Below are positions 46,669 through 54,945 of a DNA stretch of 64,000 nucleotides, piece by piece (positions within the stretch are counted from its first letter, which is position 1; each line of letters opens with the position of its first letter). The stretch covers positions 1 through 64,000 of the forward strand of contig JAUWMV010000012.1 of NCBI GenBank assembly GCA_030613005.1, given 5' to 3'. A program made the translations under genes and the position numbers. The notes under the pieces were generated by a model. That model did not search any database and was not told where the DNA came from. It was given only the letters and a program-made list of their open reading frames with translations. Source of the stretch: a bacterium (lineage in GTDB: Bacteria; UBP14; UBA6098; B30-G16).

Positions 46669-46687
46669 GTTATGTGAAGGACTGCGC
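46669..46687 (+). repeat. Left inverted repeat of the restriction-modification cassette
   Basis: GTTATGTGAAGGACTGCGC matches the reverse complement of 48617-48635 at 17 of 19 positions. It lies 25 bp beyond the end of the nuclease reading frames. Confidence 0.8.
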
Positions 46688-46712
46688 ACATTTCTAAATA
46701 ACAATGTACACC

Positions 46713-46898
46713 TTATAAGAATTCAATTTTAAAACCATTGATTTTTGCTTCTTTGTTTAACAAATCATAAGTTATTAGTTGTCTTTTATTTAACTTATTT
46801 AAATCAAATCTTTCACCTGTGGTTAATTTTAGAATCGCTTTAGGATTATACTTATCTCCATCAATTTCTACATTTTTCAAATTTGTAAACAGAAGCAT
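46713..46898 (-). pseudogene. C-terminal piece of the restriction endonuclease, out of frame
   Basis: These 61 residues (MLLFTNLKNVEIDGDK onward) read as the natural continuation of the upstream nuclease after its SLEDIKDGLIK. The two frames overlap at a run of four A (ATAAAATGC on the minus strand): one extra A would give IKMLLF and join them. No ribosome-binding site precedes this ATG. So it is probably not an independent small gene. Confidence 0.6.
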
Positions 46899-47758
46899 TT
46901 TATCAATCCATCTTTTATATCTTCTAATGATGGTAATCTACTATATCTTGAATGTTTTGCTTCTATCAGTAAAACATCTTTATTCTGTATGTTTGCTTCA
47001 TCTGCAGTAAAAAAGTATAAACCTCCAAGGTAGTTTTTTATTGTTAAAATTGCTTTTTCTCCAACCAAAGATTCTTTTGGTTGTTCCGTCACACTTTCTC
47101 GTTTTTGAGCCTGTTGGGCTAAACCTCTTGATAATTTCATAAAATTATCTTTACCCTTTAATAGCTCACTAATTCTTTTCTCAGCAGTTTTTTCTGAATG
47201 CATTTCTACACCAAGATCGGCGGAAATTTTATTATAGGAATTTAATGCTTTTCTAGCAATTTCACCTACTTTTTCAATTTGTTCTAAATTCCAATGTAGT
47301 GCATCAGACTGATAGCATAGCGATTTTTTTAATTCTTTTTTGATTTGATCAATATCAAACCTCTGATTCGTAATTTTATTCTTATATCTTGGACTTGACA
47401 TAGCTACATGGTAATAAGATATAATCACATTTACACCTAATAAACTCATCAAAGAAATGGTATCCCACTGTAAAAAGTCTCTATCTCCTTCTTTCCCTTC
47501 ATCTTTAAAAATGGGAATTATTGTGACTTTTTTTCCTGAAAATCCAAGTGTATCATAAACTCTTGCATAAGGATAAGAGCGAGTTCTTTTAGCAGATACC
47601 CACCAACTAACTGCAATTTGTTGGGTGTTATTCATCTTTAAAATAAAAGCTGAATCTTTGGATAATACTTTCTCAAAATTTTTAATATGATATTCTTGTA
47701 ACTCTCTGCATAAATGTGGAGTATAATTTATTCCAGTAATATTAGCTGATATATCCAT
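46877..47758 (-). CDS. Type II restriction endonuclease, probably frameshifted near its C-terminus
   Basis: The 293-residue frame follows the methyltransferase with a 17-bp overlap, the usual order for a type II pair. A PD-(D/E)xK-type active site is suggested by NKDVLLIEAKHSR near residue 270, where Glu-x-Lys fits the second half; I cannot place the first acid with confidence. The frame ends soon after in KCFCLQI, but the neighbouring frame continues sensibly as MLLFTNLKNVEIDGD. A missing A in an AAAA run would explain this. The intact protein would have about 350 residues. The specificity is unknown. The nuclease may be inactive, or the break may be a sequencing error or translational slippage. 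Confidence 0.7.
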   Translation of the reverse strand: MDISANITGINYTPHLCRELQEYHIKNFEKVLSKDSAFILKMNNTQQIAVSWWVSAKRTRSYPYARVYDTLGFSGKKVTIIPIFKDEGKEGDRDFLQWDTISLMSLLGVNVIISYYHVAMSSPRYKNKITNQRFDIDQIKKELKKSLCYQSDALHWNLEQIEKVGEIARKALNSYNKISADLGVEMHSEKTAEKRISELLKGKDNFMKLSRGLAQQAQKRESVTEQPKESLVGEKAILTIKNYLGGLYFFTADEANIQNKDVLLIEAKHSRYSRLPSLEDIKDGLIKCFCLQI

Positions 47759-48593
47759 ATTTCACTTTCTCTCTTGAAATTACTTTAAAAGTACTTTCTG
47801 TATCAAATAAACTTTTATTATTTCCAAGCCCCATTTTTTCACGAATAATTGGAACCAAAGACTTTTTTATTTCAATTCCTATACTATTTCTTTCTAAAAT
47901 CTTTGCAACTTTCATTGTTGTCCCACTCCCAGCAAATGGATCTAAAACTGTTTCTCCTTTGTATGAAAATAGTTTTATTATTCTGTATGGCAACTCTTCA
48001 GGAAAAGCTGCAATATCCTTTTCTAAATTTGATCCCGGTAAAACATTTGTCATTTCCCATAAGGTCATATACCATTTATTATTCTGTAATTCTTTTATAT
48101 TCACTTTAGAATATTCTCTCACTTCTTTGGATATCGATTTATAATTAAATTTACCTTTTTGAAAAATAATAATACTTTCAAGGAGATTATCAGGATAGAA
48201 ATACATTGGATAGGGATTTTGTAAAATGACTCCGCTTCTCCTACTAATTCTTAAATAGCCATCAGGTTTTTTCCAAATAATCCTATCTCTATATCTAAAC
48301 CCAGCTTCTTGAAATATTTTTGTAGCATCAGCAACAATAGGGAACTTTTCACCATTTACTAACATGTCATCAATATTTAAAACTGCAATCCTGCCATCTT
48401 GCAAAACTCTAAATATTTCCTTCGCAGCTTTCCGTAAAACTCCTAAATATTGTCCATAACTTTTAAACAACCCTTTATAATCAAAGGGAGCATTAAAATA
48501 TGGTGGAGAAGTAACCATAAGATGGACACTATTATCCTCTATCTCTTCCATACTCATACAATTACCAATAATTAATTTATGATGTGTAGGCAT
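47742..48593 (-). CDS. Type II DNA methyltransferase, beta class, probably N4-cytosine
   Basis: The 283-residue enzyme has motif IV TSPPYFNAPFDYKG early and motif I DPFAGSGTT near residue 220. This order is that of beta-class methyltransferases, and SPPY favours N4-cytosine, although N6-adenine enzymes with related motifs exist. The middle contains IIWKKPDGYLR and AFPEELPYRIIKLFS, standard landmarks. It protects host DNA against the nuclease encoded downstream. An AAGGAG site precedes the ATG, and an inverted repeat lies about 24 bp upstream. The catalytic motifs look intact. Confidence 0.9.
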   Translation of the reverse strand: MPTHHKLIIGNCMSMEEIEDNSVHLMVTSPPYFNAPFDYKGLFKSYGQYLGVLRKAAKEIFRVLQDGRIAVLNIDDMLVNGEKFPIVADATKIFQEAGFRYRDRIIWKKPDGYLRISRRSGVILQNPYPMYFYPDNLLESIIIFQKGKFNYKSISKEVREYSKVNIKELQNNKWYMTLWEMTNVLPGSNLEKDIAAFPEELPYRIIKLFSYKGETVLDPFAGSGTTMKVAKILERNSIGIEIKKSLVPIIREKMGLGNNKSLFDTESTFKVISREKVKYGYIS

Positions 48594-48616
48594 AATAGTT
48601 TCTCCTTATTTTTAAA

Positions 48617-48635
48617 GCGCAGTCTTTCGCATAAC
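48617..48635 (-). repeat. Right inverted repeat of the restriction-modification cassette
   Basis: On the minus strand the sequence is GTTATGCGAAAGACTGCGC, with two differences from the left copy (46669-46687). Beyond it, both flanks also share AATGC-like sequence with a gap, so the repeat may be longer. Confidence 0.8.
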
Positions 48636-48843
48636 ACCTTAACGCATTAATCCACTCTTTGCAAACTCTCCATCACAGATCGAGTGCATTTCGATTGGGA
48701 TAGCTAGTTTTTTCCGCAGATTATACGTATGAGTCAATTAATACAATTAGTATTATCTAATGATACCTAAGGCAGCAGTTAGATATTTGTAACGTAAAAA
48801 TCCGGGAAATTATACTTATTTATTAAACCGCACCTTTAATGTG

Positions 48844-50523
48844 CTATTCCATCATCGGTATTTTCATCCCGGTTTTTTTGGCGAATTTTATTGCTTTTTC
48901 GTAACCTGCATCAACATGTCTTGCAATACCAGTTCCCGGATCGTTCGTTAAGACTAATCGGAGTCTTTCGTCCATCATTTCTGTTCCATCTGCAACGATG
49001 ACTTGTCCAGAATGAAGGCTGTAACCTATTCCAACTCCGCCACCGTCATGGAATGAAACCCATGATGCACCTGAAATTGCATTAAGTCCAAAGTTCAAAA
49101 GTGGCCAATCAGCTATTGCATCTGAGCCATCTTTCATATTTTCTGTTTCGCGATTTGGTGATGCCACAGAACCGCAATCCAAATGATCTCGTCCAATAAC
49201 GATTGGAGCTTTAACTTTTCCTTCTCGGACAAGTCGGTTAAACATAAGTCCAGCTTTGGCTCGTTCACCGTAACCCAGCCAGCAAATACGTGCAGGTAAT
49301 CCTTGAAATTTAACCCGCTCTTTTGCCAAACTAAGCCATCGTTTGAGAAGCACTTTTTCGGGGAACATTTTTAATAACTCCACGTCGATTGTATAGATGT
49401 CCTGAGGATCACCCGATAATGCCACCCATCTGAAAGGTCCATGACCCTCGCAGAATAGTGGTCGAATATATGCCGGTATAAATCCCGGATATTTCCATGA
49501 ACCGTCTGTATTTTTTATTTCATCTTCCCTTATAAAGCCACCTTCGAGTGCATTTCCGCGAAGATTGTTGCCATAATCGAACGTTTCTGCACCTCGATTC
49601 TGTAATGTCATCATAAGTCGGACGTGTTTAGCCATCGTTTTGAAAGAGCATTTTAAATATTCCTCAGAGTCCTCATCGCGAAGTTCGATTGCTTGTTTAT
49701 AAGTTGTATTTTCAGGAACATACCCGAAAAGTGGATCATGCGCTGATGTCTGATCGGTTAGCAAATCTGGTGTAACATTTTTATTAACAAGAGCCTGAAG
49801 CAGATTTACAACATTACCATGCCAGCAAATGCTCTTTGCAATTCCTTTTTCTTTATATTCGACAGCTCGTTCTATTGCTTTATCTAAATCGATTTCGAGT
49901 TCATCGAGGCATTTAGATTCTAATCTACGTTCAATCTTATGTATATTAACTTCAGCGGCAAGATAAGTTGCATTATTCATGGTAGCTGCAAGAGGTTGAG
50001 CCCCAGACATACCTCCACATCCTCCAGATACGATTAATTTGCCTTTTAGATTATCTGTACCGAATTTTTTTCTGCCAGCTGCGGCAAATGTTTCATATGT
50101 GCCTTGAAGTATCCCTTGCATTCCAATGTAAATCCACGAACCTGCGGTCATCTGACCATACATTATCAAGCCTAATTTATCGAGATCATTAAAATAATCC
50201 CAATTAGCCCAATGAGGTACAATGTTTGAGTTTGCAATGACTACTCTCGGTGCCCATTTATGAGTCTTAAAAACACCCACAGGTTTACCGGACTGAACCA
50301 GCATTGTTTCGTCGTCTTCAAGTCCTTTAAGAGTGCGGATTATTGCATCGAAACATTCCCAATTTCTTGCTGCTTTACCAGTTCCGCCATAAATTATTAA
50401 ATTCTCGTAATCCTCGGCTACTTCTGGATCAAGATTATTCATTAGCATCCTCATTGCTGCTTCCTGCTGCCAACCTTTACAGGTTAATTTTGTGCCTTTA
50501 GGGGCATGAATTATGCGTTCCAT
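48844..50523 (-). CDS. hutU: Urocanate hydratase
   Basis: The 559-residue protein matches the full length of the family. The NAD-binding region contains [16 protein letters not shown], preceded by GWIYIG-like sequence ([20 protein letters not shown]). Later marks are [48 protein letters not shown] and the C-terminal [20 protein letters not shown]. It converts urocanate to imidazolone propionate, the second step of histidine breakdown. An AAGGAGGGTTAAAAG site precedes the ATG. No hutH, hutI or formiminotransferase lies in the window, so it is an isolated hut gene here. Confidence 0.97.
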   Translation of the reverse strand: MERIIHAPKGTKLTCKGWQQEAAMRMLMNNLDPEVAEDYENLIIYGGTGKAARNWECFDAIIRTLKGLEDDETMLVQSGKPVGVFKTHKWAPRVVIANSNIVPHWANWDYFNDLDKLGLIMYGQMTAGSWIYIGMQGILQGTYETFAAAGRKKFGTDNLKGKLIVSGGCGGMSGAQPLAATMNNATYLAAEVNIHKIERRLESKCLDELEIDLDKAIERAVEYKEKGIAKSICWHGNVVNLLQALVNKNVTPDLLTDQTSAHDPLFGYVPENTTYKQAIELRDEDSEEYLKCSFKTMAKHVRLMMTLQNRGAETFDYGNNLRGNALEGGFIREDEIKNTDGSWKYPGFIPAYIRPLFCEGHGPFRWVALSGDPQDIYTIDVELLKMFPEKVLLKRWLSLAKERVKFQGLPARICWLGYGERAKAGLMFNRLVREGKVKAPIVIGRDHLDCGSVASPNRETENMKDGSDAIADWPLLNFGLNAISGASWVSFHDGGGVGIGYSLHSGQVIVADGTEMMDERLRLVLTNDPGTGIARHVDAGYEKAIKFAKKTGMKIPMME

Positions 50524-50751
50524 CTTTTAACCCTCCTTGTAATTTTTTTTATTGTATTAGGAACATTCTAAAAGATAATTAATTGATGAAGTTAATTCTA
50601 TTTACAGAATATACTCAGTACTCTTAATAATTTAAATTAAAAAGTTGCATGTTTAGAAATTAGTAACCAATACTAACATCTAAATTAAATCTCAATGAAG
50701 TTTTAGACTCCTTGGACATATAATATTTACAAATCAATCTTCTCTTTGTTC

Positions 50752-50781
50752 TTGTCAAAAAAATTAATAATAATATATTAT
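50752..50781 (+). promoter_or_regulatory. Probable promoter of the downstream secreted protein
   Basis: TTGTCA (50752-50757) is followed after 16 bp by TATATT (50774-50779) or after 18 bp by TATTAT (50776-50781). The start codon is about 22 bp downstream with GAGAGGA between. Confidence 0.5.
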
Positions 50782-50803
50782 AGAAATTGGCGAGAGGAAG
50801 TAT

Positions 50804-51985
50804 ATGAAGCGTTTAATATTTACATTATTAGCAGTTTGTTTAATATGTGTTGTTTCTGCCCAAATTATGGATAGATCATTCGGAGGTTTTCGAGATGAAA
50901 AAGCCTATAGTATCCAAATAACAAATGAAGGTATGCTATTGTCTGCTGGATATACAGAATCTTTTACACCCTTTGGAAACGATAAAGATATGTTTCTTGT
51001 TAAAACCGATCCTATGGGAACTGTTTTTTGGTTTCGTATTTACGGAGATAAAGGGGATGATATAGCTTATAGTTTGGCAAAAACTATGTCTAACAAATAT
51101 CTTATAGCTGGGGTAAAAAATTTACATTACGATGATCTTAGAGCGGAATTTGTTGGAAGTGTTTATGTTGTTTGTGTCAATCAATTTGGAGACACACAGT
51201 GGACTTCAATTTTCGGTTCACCTAACCTTAGTTTCGCCAATTCTATAAAAGCAACAAGAGATGGGGGATCAATATTAACAGGGGTTGTAAACCAAAGGTT
51301 TGATCGTGCAGTTAATGGTTATGTTGGTTATTTACTTATTTTAAAACTATTCCCAGATGGAAGTGTACAATGGATTCAAACATTTGATTGGCCGTCGGCA
51401 TTGGTTGTTGGGACAGATATCATTATCAAAATTGGAGGTGGATATTTTGTAATCGGTTACATTTTAGACCAGATGACAAAAAACTACATTGCTTTGATTT
51501 TACAGATTAATGATCATGGTGCTTTCACAACTCACCCAAGGATTTATGGAGGAATAGGAGACAGGATATTTTACTCAGGAATACCTTTGCCTGATGGAGG
51601 AATGATTATTGCAGGATATTATAATTCGAGTGGACCTGGCGAAGGTGACGGCTGGATTATGAAAGTTACTCCAGAAGGTGATTCCTTATTGACAAAAAGA
51701 TATGGTTACCCTGCGGAGGAGGATTGTTTTTATGCTGTTGCTTCATCATCTATGACTGGCTCTTTTATTTTCGCAGGTGTTCAAGATAAATTTGGAAGGT
51801 CTGGTGCATTTTTTGTAAAGACTAATTCCGAAGGTTCCATTATTTGTGAATTTTCGATGGGACCACCATTCTCAGAAGTACTTCGAGATATAGCAGTTTT
51901 CAGAGATGACAATTATGTTTTCGTTGGATCCACAAATTCCTATGGCTTAAGATGGGATTATTATTATGTGCGTTACATGTTTTGA
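50804..51985 (+). CDS. Secreted beta-propeller-like protein, function unknown
   Basis: The 393-residue protein has a signal peptide (1-19, ending VVSAQ). The mature part consists of repeats of about 50-60 residues of the form GG.GDD.AYS followed by DGGxIxxGY and a strand such as LIKTDxxG.xxW. This resembles beta-propeller proteins in secreted proteomes of this kind of organism. Examples are GDKGDDIAYSLAKT, DGGSILTGV, DGGMIIAGYYNSS and EDCFYAVASSS. No PNPFN domain is present, so it would be periplasmic or use another route. It precedes the TIGR03790-like gene by about 170 bp. Confidence 0.75.
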   Translation: MKRLIFTLLAVCLICVVSAQIMDRSFGGFRDEKAYSIQITNEGMLLSAGYTESFTPFGNDKDMFLVKTDPMGTVFWFRIYGDKGDDIAYSLAKTMSNKYLIAGVKNLHYDDLRAEFVGSVYVVCVNQFGDTQWTSIFGSPNLSFANSIKATRDGGSILTGVVNQRFDRAVNGYVGYLLILKLFPDGSVQWIQTFDWPSALVVGTDIIIKIGGGYFVIGYILDQMTKNYIALILQINDHGAFTTHPRIYGGIGDRIFYSGIPLPDGGMIIAGYYNSSGPGEGDGWIMKVTPEGDSLLTKRYGYPAEEDCFYAVASSSMTGSFIFAGVQDKFGRSGAFFVKTNSEGSIICEFSMGPPFSEVLRDIAVFRDDNYVFVGSTNSYGLRWDYYYVRYMF

Positions 51986-52153
51986 TATTATTCTGCTAAA
52001 TTGTTTTTTCAACTATTACAAAGTTATATGATTTTTCGGCATACTTTCACAAAGATATTATGTAATTATTTTATCTTGTTAGAAAATGAAACACGATTTA
52101 AAACTTTGCATTTTAAGCTTTGTCTTTGAGTTATAAAACAAATGGGGGGAATT

Positions 52154-53944
52154 ATGAAATATTTAATATTTTCGGTTTTGTTAATAATTTTTGCATTCTC
52201 TGTAACAATTGCTGATGATGACCCCTCAAAAATATTAATCGTATACAATACAAATTTCACGGACAATAATGATAATGGTATTGGCGATTCAGAAGAGACA
52301 GCGATGTATTATGCCAGTCTAAGGAGTGTTCCTTCGTCGAACATTCTTGCTATTGCTACAATTAATGGTTTTACCTATTCAAACTGGAACGATTTCTATA
52401 ATCAGCTTGTTATACCTATTATGGATAAAATAGATTCATTAGGTGAGTCTAATATTTTCTATATTTTACTTTCATACGGTATTCCAGCCAGAGTTAGAAC
52501 CTATTTGGATATTAATCGCACAAGAGGTGTTGATAATATGTTGTATGTTCCTGGTCTTTTGGATTCTGCAGATGGTCGCTTAACTCACTCGGGGTTAATT
52601 AATTACGTATATGGTGAGAGTTCCCCATCCGTTGGTTCAGATAAAGGTCATTTTCGTGGAACTGAGACATATGGTGGCAAAAGATTGTTTTTGGTAACAA
52701 GATTAGATGGAATCGATGTTGAGTATTCCAAGGGTTTAGTTGATAAAGCCTTGTATGCTGAAAAGTATATAATATCTGATTCAGGTTATTATAACGGTAT
52801 AGGATACATAGACTCTAGATATAGCGAATATCCCGATTCGATACTTCTAAGTCGATATCCATTTGGATATAACAGTTATGCTCAGGTGGATTCATCCATT
52901 GCATTTGGTAAATTTTTCATTGAGAATTCTTTTTTTAAACTTAAATGGGAGCCATATGAAACTGAAATTGGAGAAAGCCTTGCTATGTTTTCTGATGGCT
53001 CTCCAGCGGATTCTGCTCCAAATGCACTGTGGTATGGTGGATGGTATAATTACAATAGATATCAGGACAGATGGGAATGGATTCCGGGAGCTGCTGCATG
53101 TGACCTAAACTCAAATTCTGGTAATAATATACGCAATTCTGACACTTCTCCTTTTCTGGCTAATGCTTTTAAAAGAGGGTTAACTTGTGGAGCAGGTGTT
53201 GTGGCTGAACCATTTACAATAGGTCATGCGAGACCGGAAGTTTTCTTGTACTACATACTTTCTGGATATAATTTTGCTGAAGCATCGTGTCTATCTGAAC
53301 AGAGGTTTATGTGGATGGGTATATATATTGGTGATCCGATATATAATCCTTTAAAAAGTAAATTGCTCGAAAAGGATACAATCCCACCACCACATCCCGA
53401 AATTCTTTTGCATTCGCACGATGATACAGCTGTTGTTTCTATAGAGATTCCTACGTCGGTGGAATTCCCGGAGTTAGTTAAAGCTAGGGCTTTATATGGT
53501 CATTCCCGATTTTTGCCCTACGATTCAACAGATTGGACAGAGCTTTGGCGAACTCGACATAAATTTATTTTAGACGGTCTTATGCCTGACAGTTTATATT
53601 ATTTAAAGATTGAAATGGTCGATCCTGTTGGTAATGAATATGTTACACATGGTGATTCATTTATATGCGGCAGAGATGGATTATTGGAAGTATACGAGAT
53701 TGCTAAAAAACCCGAATCGTGGGGAATCGATGCTTATCCTAACCCGTTTAATTCTGCATTGCAGATTGCATGTTCATTCGATGCTGATATAATTATACAA
53801 GATTTAACTGGACATATTGTAGCTCGGTTTAATGGCAAGGAAGTCATCTGGAAACCCGGTGATAATATAACTGATGGCATCTATTTAATTAAGGCTAACC
53901 ACGAGAATTTCCAAATTTCGAGAAAGGTAGTTTACTTAAAGTAA
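52154..53944 (+). CDS. TIGR03790-type secreted protein with PNPFN sorting domain
   Basis: The 596-residue protein has a signal peptide and begins at the ATG at 52154 (MKYLIF), preceded by GGGGGGAA; the ATG at 52142 would overlap that site. The N-terminal two thirds match the TIGR03790 pattern: DDPSKILIVYNTN, SVPSSNILAI, YILLSYGIPARV and AGVVAEPFTIGHARPEVF, a family of secreted proteins of unknown function. An Fn3-like segment (about 430-510) follows. The last roughly 70 residues are a sorting domain, AYPNPFNSALQIACS and IIIQDLTGHIVARF to GIYLIKANHE. It is followed by a terminator. Confidence 0.83.
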   Translation: MKYLIFSVLLIIFAFSVTIADDDPSKILIVYNTNFTDNNDNGIGDSEETAMYYASLRSVPSSNILAIATINGFTYSNWNDFYNQLVIPIMDKIDSLGESNIFYILLSYGIPARVRTYLDINRTRGVDNMLYVPGLLDSADGRLTHSGLINYVYGESSPSVGSDKGHFRGTETYGGKRLFLVTRLDGIDVEYSKGLVDKALYAEKYIISDSGYYNGIGYIDSRYSEYPDSILLSRYPFGYNSYAQVDSSIAFGKFFIENSFFKLKWEPYETEIGESLAMFSDGSPADSAPNALWYGGWYNYNRYQDRWEWIPGAAACDLNSNSGNNIRNSDTSPFLANAFKRGLTCGAGVVAEPFTIGHARPEVFLYYILSGYNFAEASCLSEQRFMWMGIYIGDPIYNPLKSKLLEKDTIPPPHPEILLHSHDDTAVVSIEIPTSVEFPELVKARALYGHSRFLPYDSTDWTELWRTRHKFILDGLMPDSLYYLKIEMVDPVGNEYVTHGDSFICGRDGLLEVYEIAKKPESWGIDAYPNPFNSALQIACSFDADIIIQDLTGHIVARFNGKEVIWKPGDNITDGIYLIKANHENFQISRKVVYLK

Positions 53945-53981
53945 GAAATTAAGCTTTATGGTTTTCATAATAAACAGGAAA

Positions 53982-54005
53982 AAGCCCATCTTAAATGATG
54001 GGCTT
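53982..54005. terminator. Terminator between convergent genes
   Basis: AAGCCCATC (53982-53990) pairs perfectly with GATGGGCTT (53997-54005) around a six-base loop. AATATTTT follows on the plus strand and a TTTTTCC run on the minus strand, so it may serve both directions. Confidence 0.8.
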
Positions 54006-54095
54006 AATATTTTCACTTTATGAATCAAAGACTAATGAAGTTTGTGAACGATCAGTTTCGAAAAGGATTAGCTATTTTATTGTTTCACAGGATTC

Positions 54096-54830
54096 CTATT
54101 CGAATTTTTCCTGTTCTCGTTTCTCTAATTCTTTCTTTAAATCCTCATATTCTTTTTCATAGGACTTTTTATCATATAGATTTCCGAAGAAAACACCTAA
54201 TCGGATATAAACACCACCTGTTTCAGTTGGTTTAACCTTATACGAAAAAAGAGTACCTCGCTCAAATACGCCTTCGCTGCCTGCAAATGGAGCATGGTAG
54301 CCAATTCCAAGTTGGATAGCGAAATTTTTCGAAAGGTTGTATGCGCCTGATATCTCTGGATTTAAGAAGTAGTATATTTCCTTCTCACCGTCGTTTTCAT
54401 CGAGTTCGTCATCGATATAGGTGATATACAGTCCCATACCTAAACCTAAACCTGCAGCCACATTAATCTTACCGAATTGCATGTAACCCTCGGGCATAAA
54501 AGCAAGTGCAAAATCGCCATACCCAACTTGACCCTCATCTGGTCCAGACCAAGGATCACCCGTATCGTATCTCCCGATTTTCATTATTCCACCAAGTCTT
54601 AAATATTTATTTACAATAGCAAGTCCTGAAAATTGAGCACAAACCATCTGAAAGCTGCTAATTTCCCAATTTCTGTAATCACTAAAGTGATCTCTTATTG
54701 TTTCAGTTGCCTTTTCTGCTGGTTTAACGTTCATTGGGCGGTACACCCAAAAGAAACCACCACCACCGCTGGCTAATACTACTGTTGATAAAATCAAGAT
54801 AATAAAAAACAATCGTGCGGTATTTGGCAT
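54096..54830 (-). CDS. Outer-membrane beta-barrel-like protein with charged C-terminal tail
   Basis: The 244-residue protein starts at the ATG at 54830, preceded by a strong AGGAGGAAAA site; a much longer frame upstream would add 42 residues with no support. A signal peptide (about 1-20) ends near VLASGGGG. The mature part (about 40-215) consists of alternating strands such as LRLGGIMKIGRYDT, GYMQFGKINVAAGLGLGMGLYITY and FAIQLGIGYHAPF, typical of an eight- to ten-strand barrel. Residues about 218-244 are a Glu/Lys-rich helix. The family is not recognised. It is divergent from the fused ABC ATPase. Confidence 0.7.
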   Translation of the reverse strand: MPNTARLFFIILILSTVVLASGGGGFFWVYRPMNVKPAEKATETIRDHFSDYRNWEISSFQMVCAQFSGLAIVNKYLRLGGIMKIGRYDTGDPWSGPDEGQVGYGDFALAFMPEGYMQFGKINVAAGLGLGMGLYITYIDDELDENDGEKEIYYFLNPEISGAYNLSKNFAIQLGIGYHAPFAGSEGVFERGTLFSYKVKPTETGGVYIRLGVFFGNLYDKKSYEKEYEDLKKELEKREQEKFE

Positions 54831-54945
54831 TTTTCCTCCTATGCAAAGTTTTGTAATAAAGCTATCTACAGTTTGCTTGTTTTTCAAGAATTTTTTTATC
54901 GCTGAGGGTTGAAATACTTTTAATATTCCATATATTTTATTCATA

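Larger units (their letters stand above)
46669..48635. mobile_element. Inverted-repeat-bounded restriction-modification cassette
   Basis: Two 19-bp inverted repeats lie nearly symmetrically outside the methyltransferase start and the nuclease end, about 25 bp from each. No transposase or integrase is inside. The unit looks like a gene cassette moved in trans, by a MITE-like or integron-like route; this is inference. Its sequence appears somewhat more A+T-rich than its neighbours in the stretches I examined. Confidence 0.45.

Noticed and set aside
46592-46687. Full integron cassette array
   Set aside because: No integrase, only one gene unit, and no matching RYYYAAC/GTTRRRY pair of core boxes; kept as a weak finding only.
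46713-46898. Independent small gene (antitoxin or control protein of the restriction system)
   Set aside because: The sequence has no helix-turn-helix and no ribosome-binding site, and it continues the nuclease sense when one base is added.
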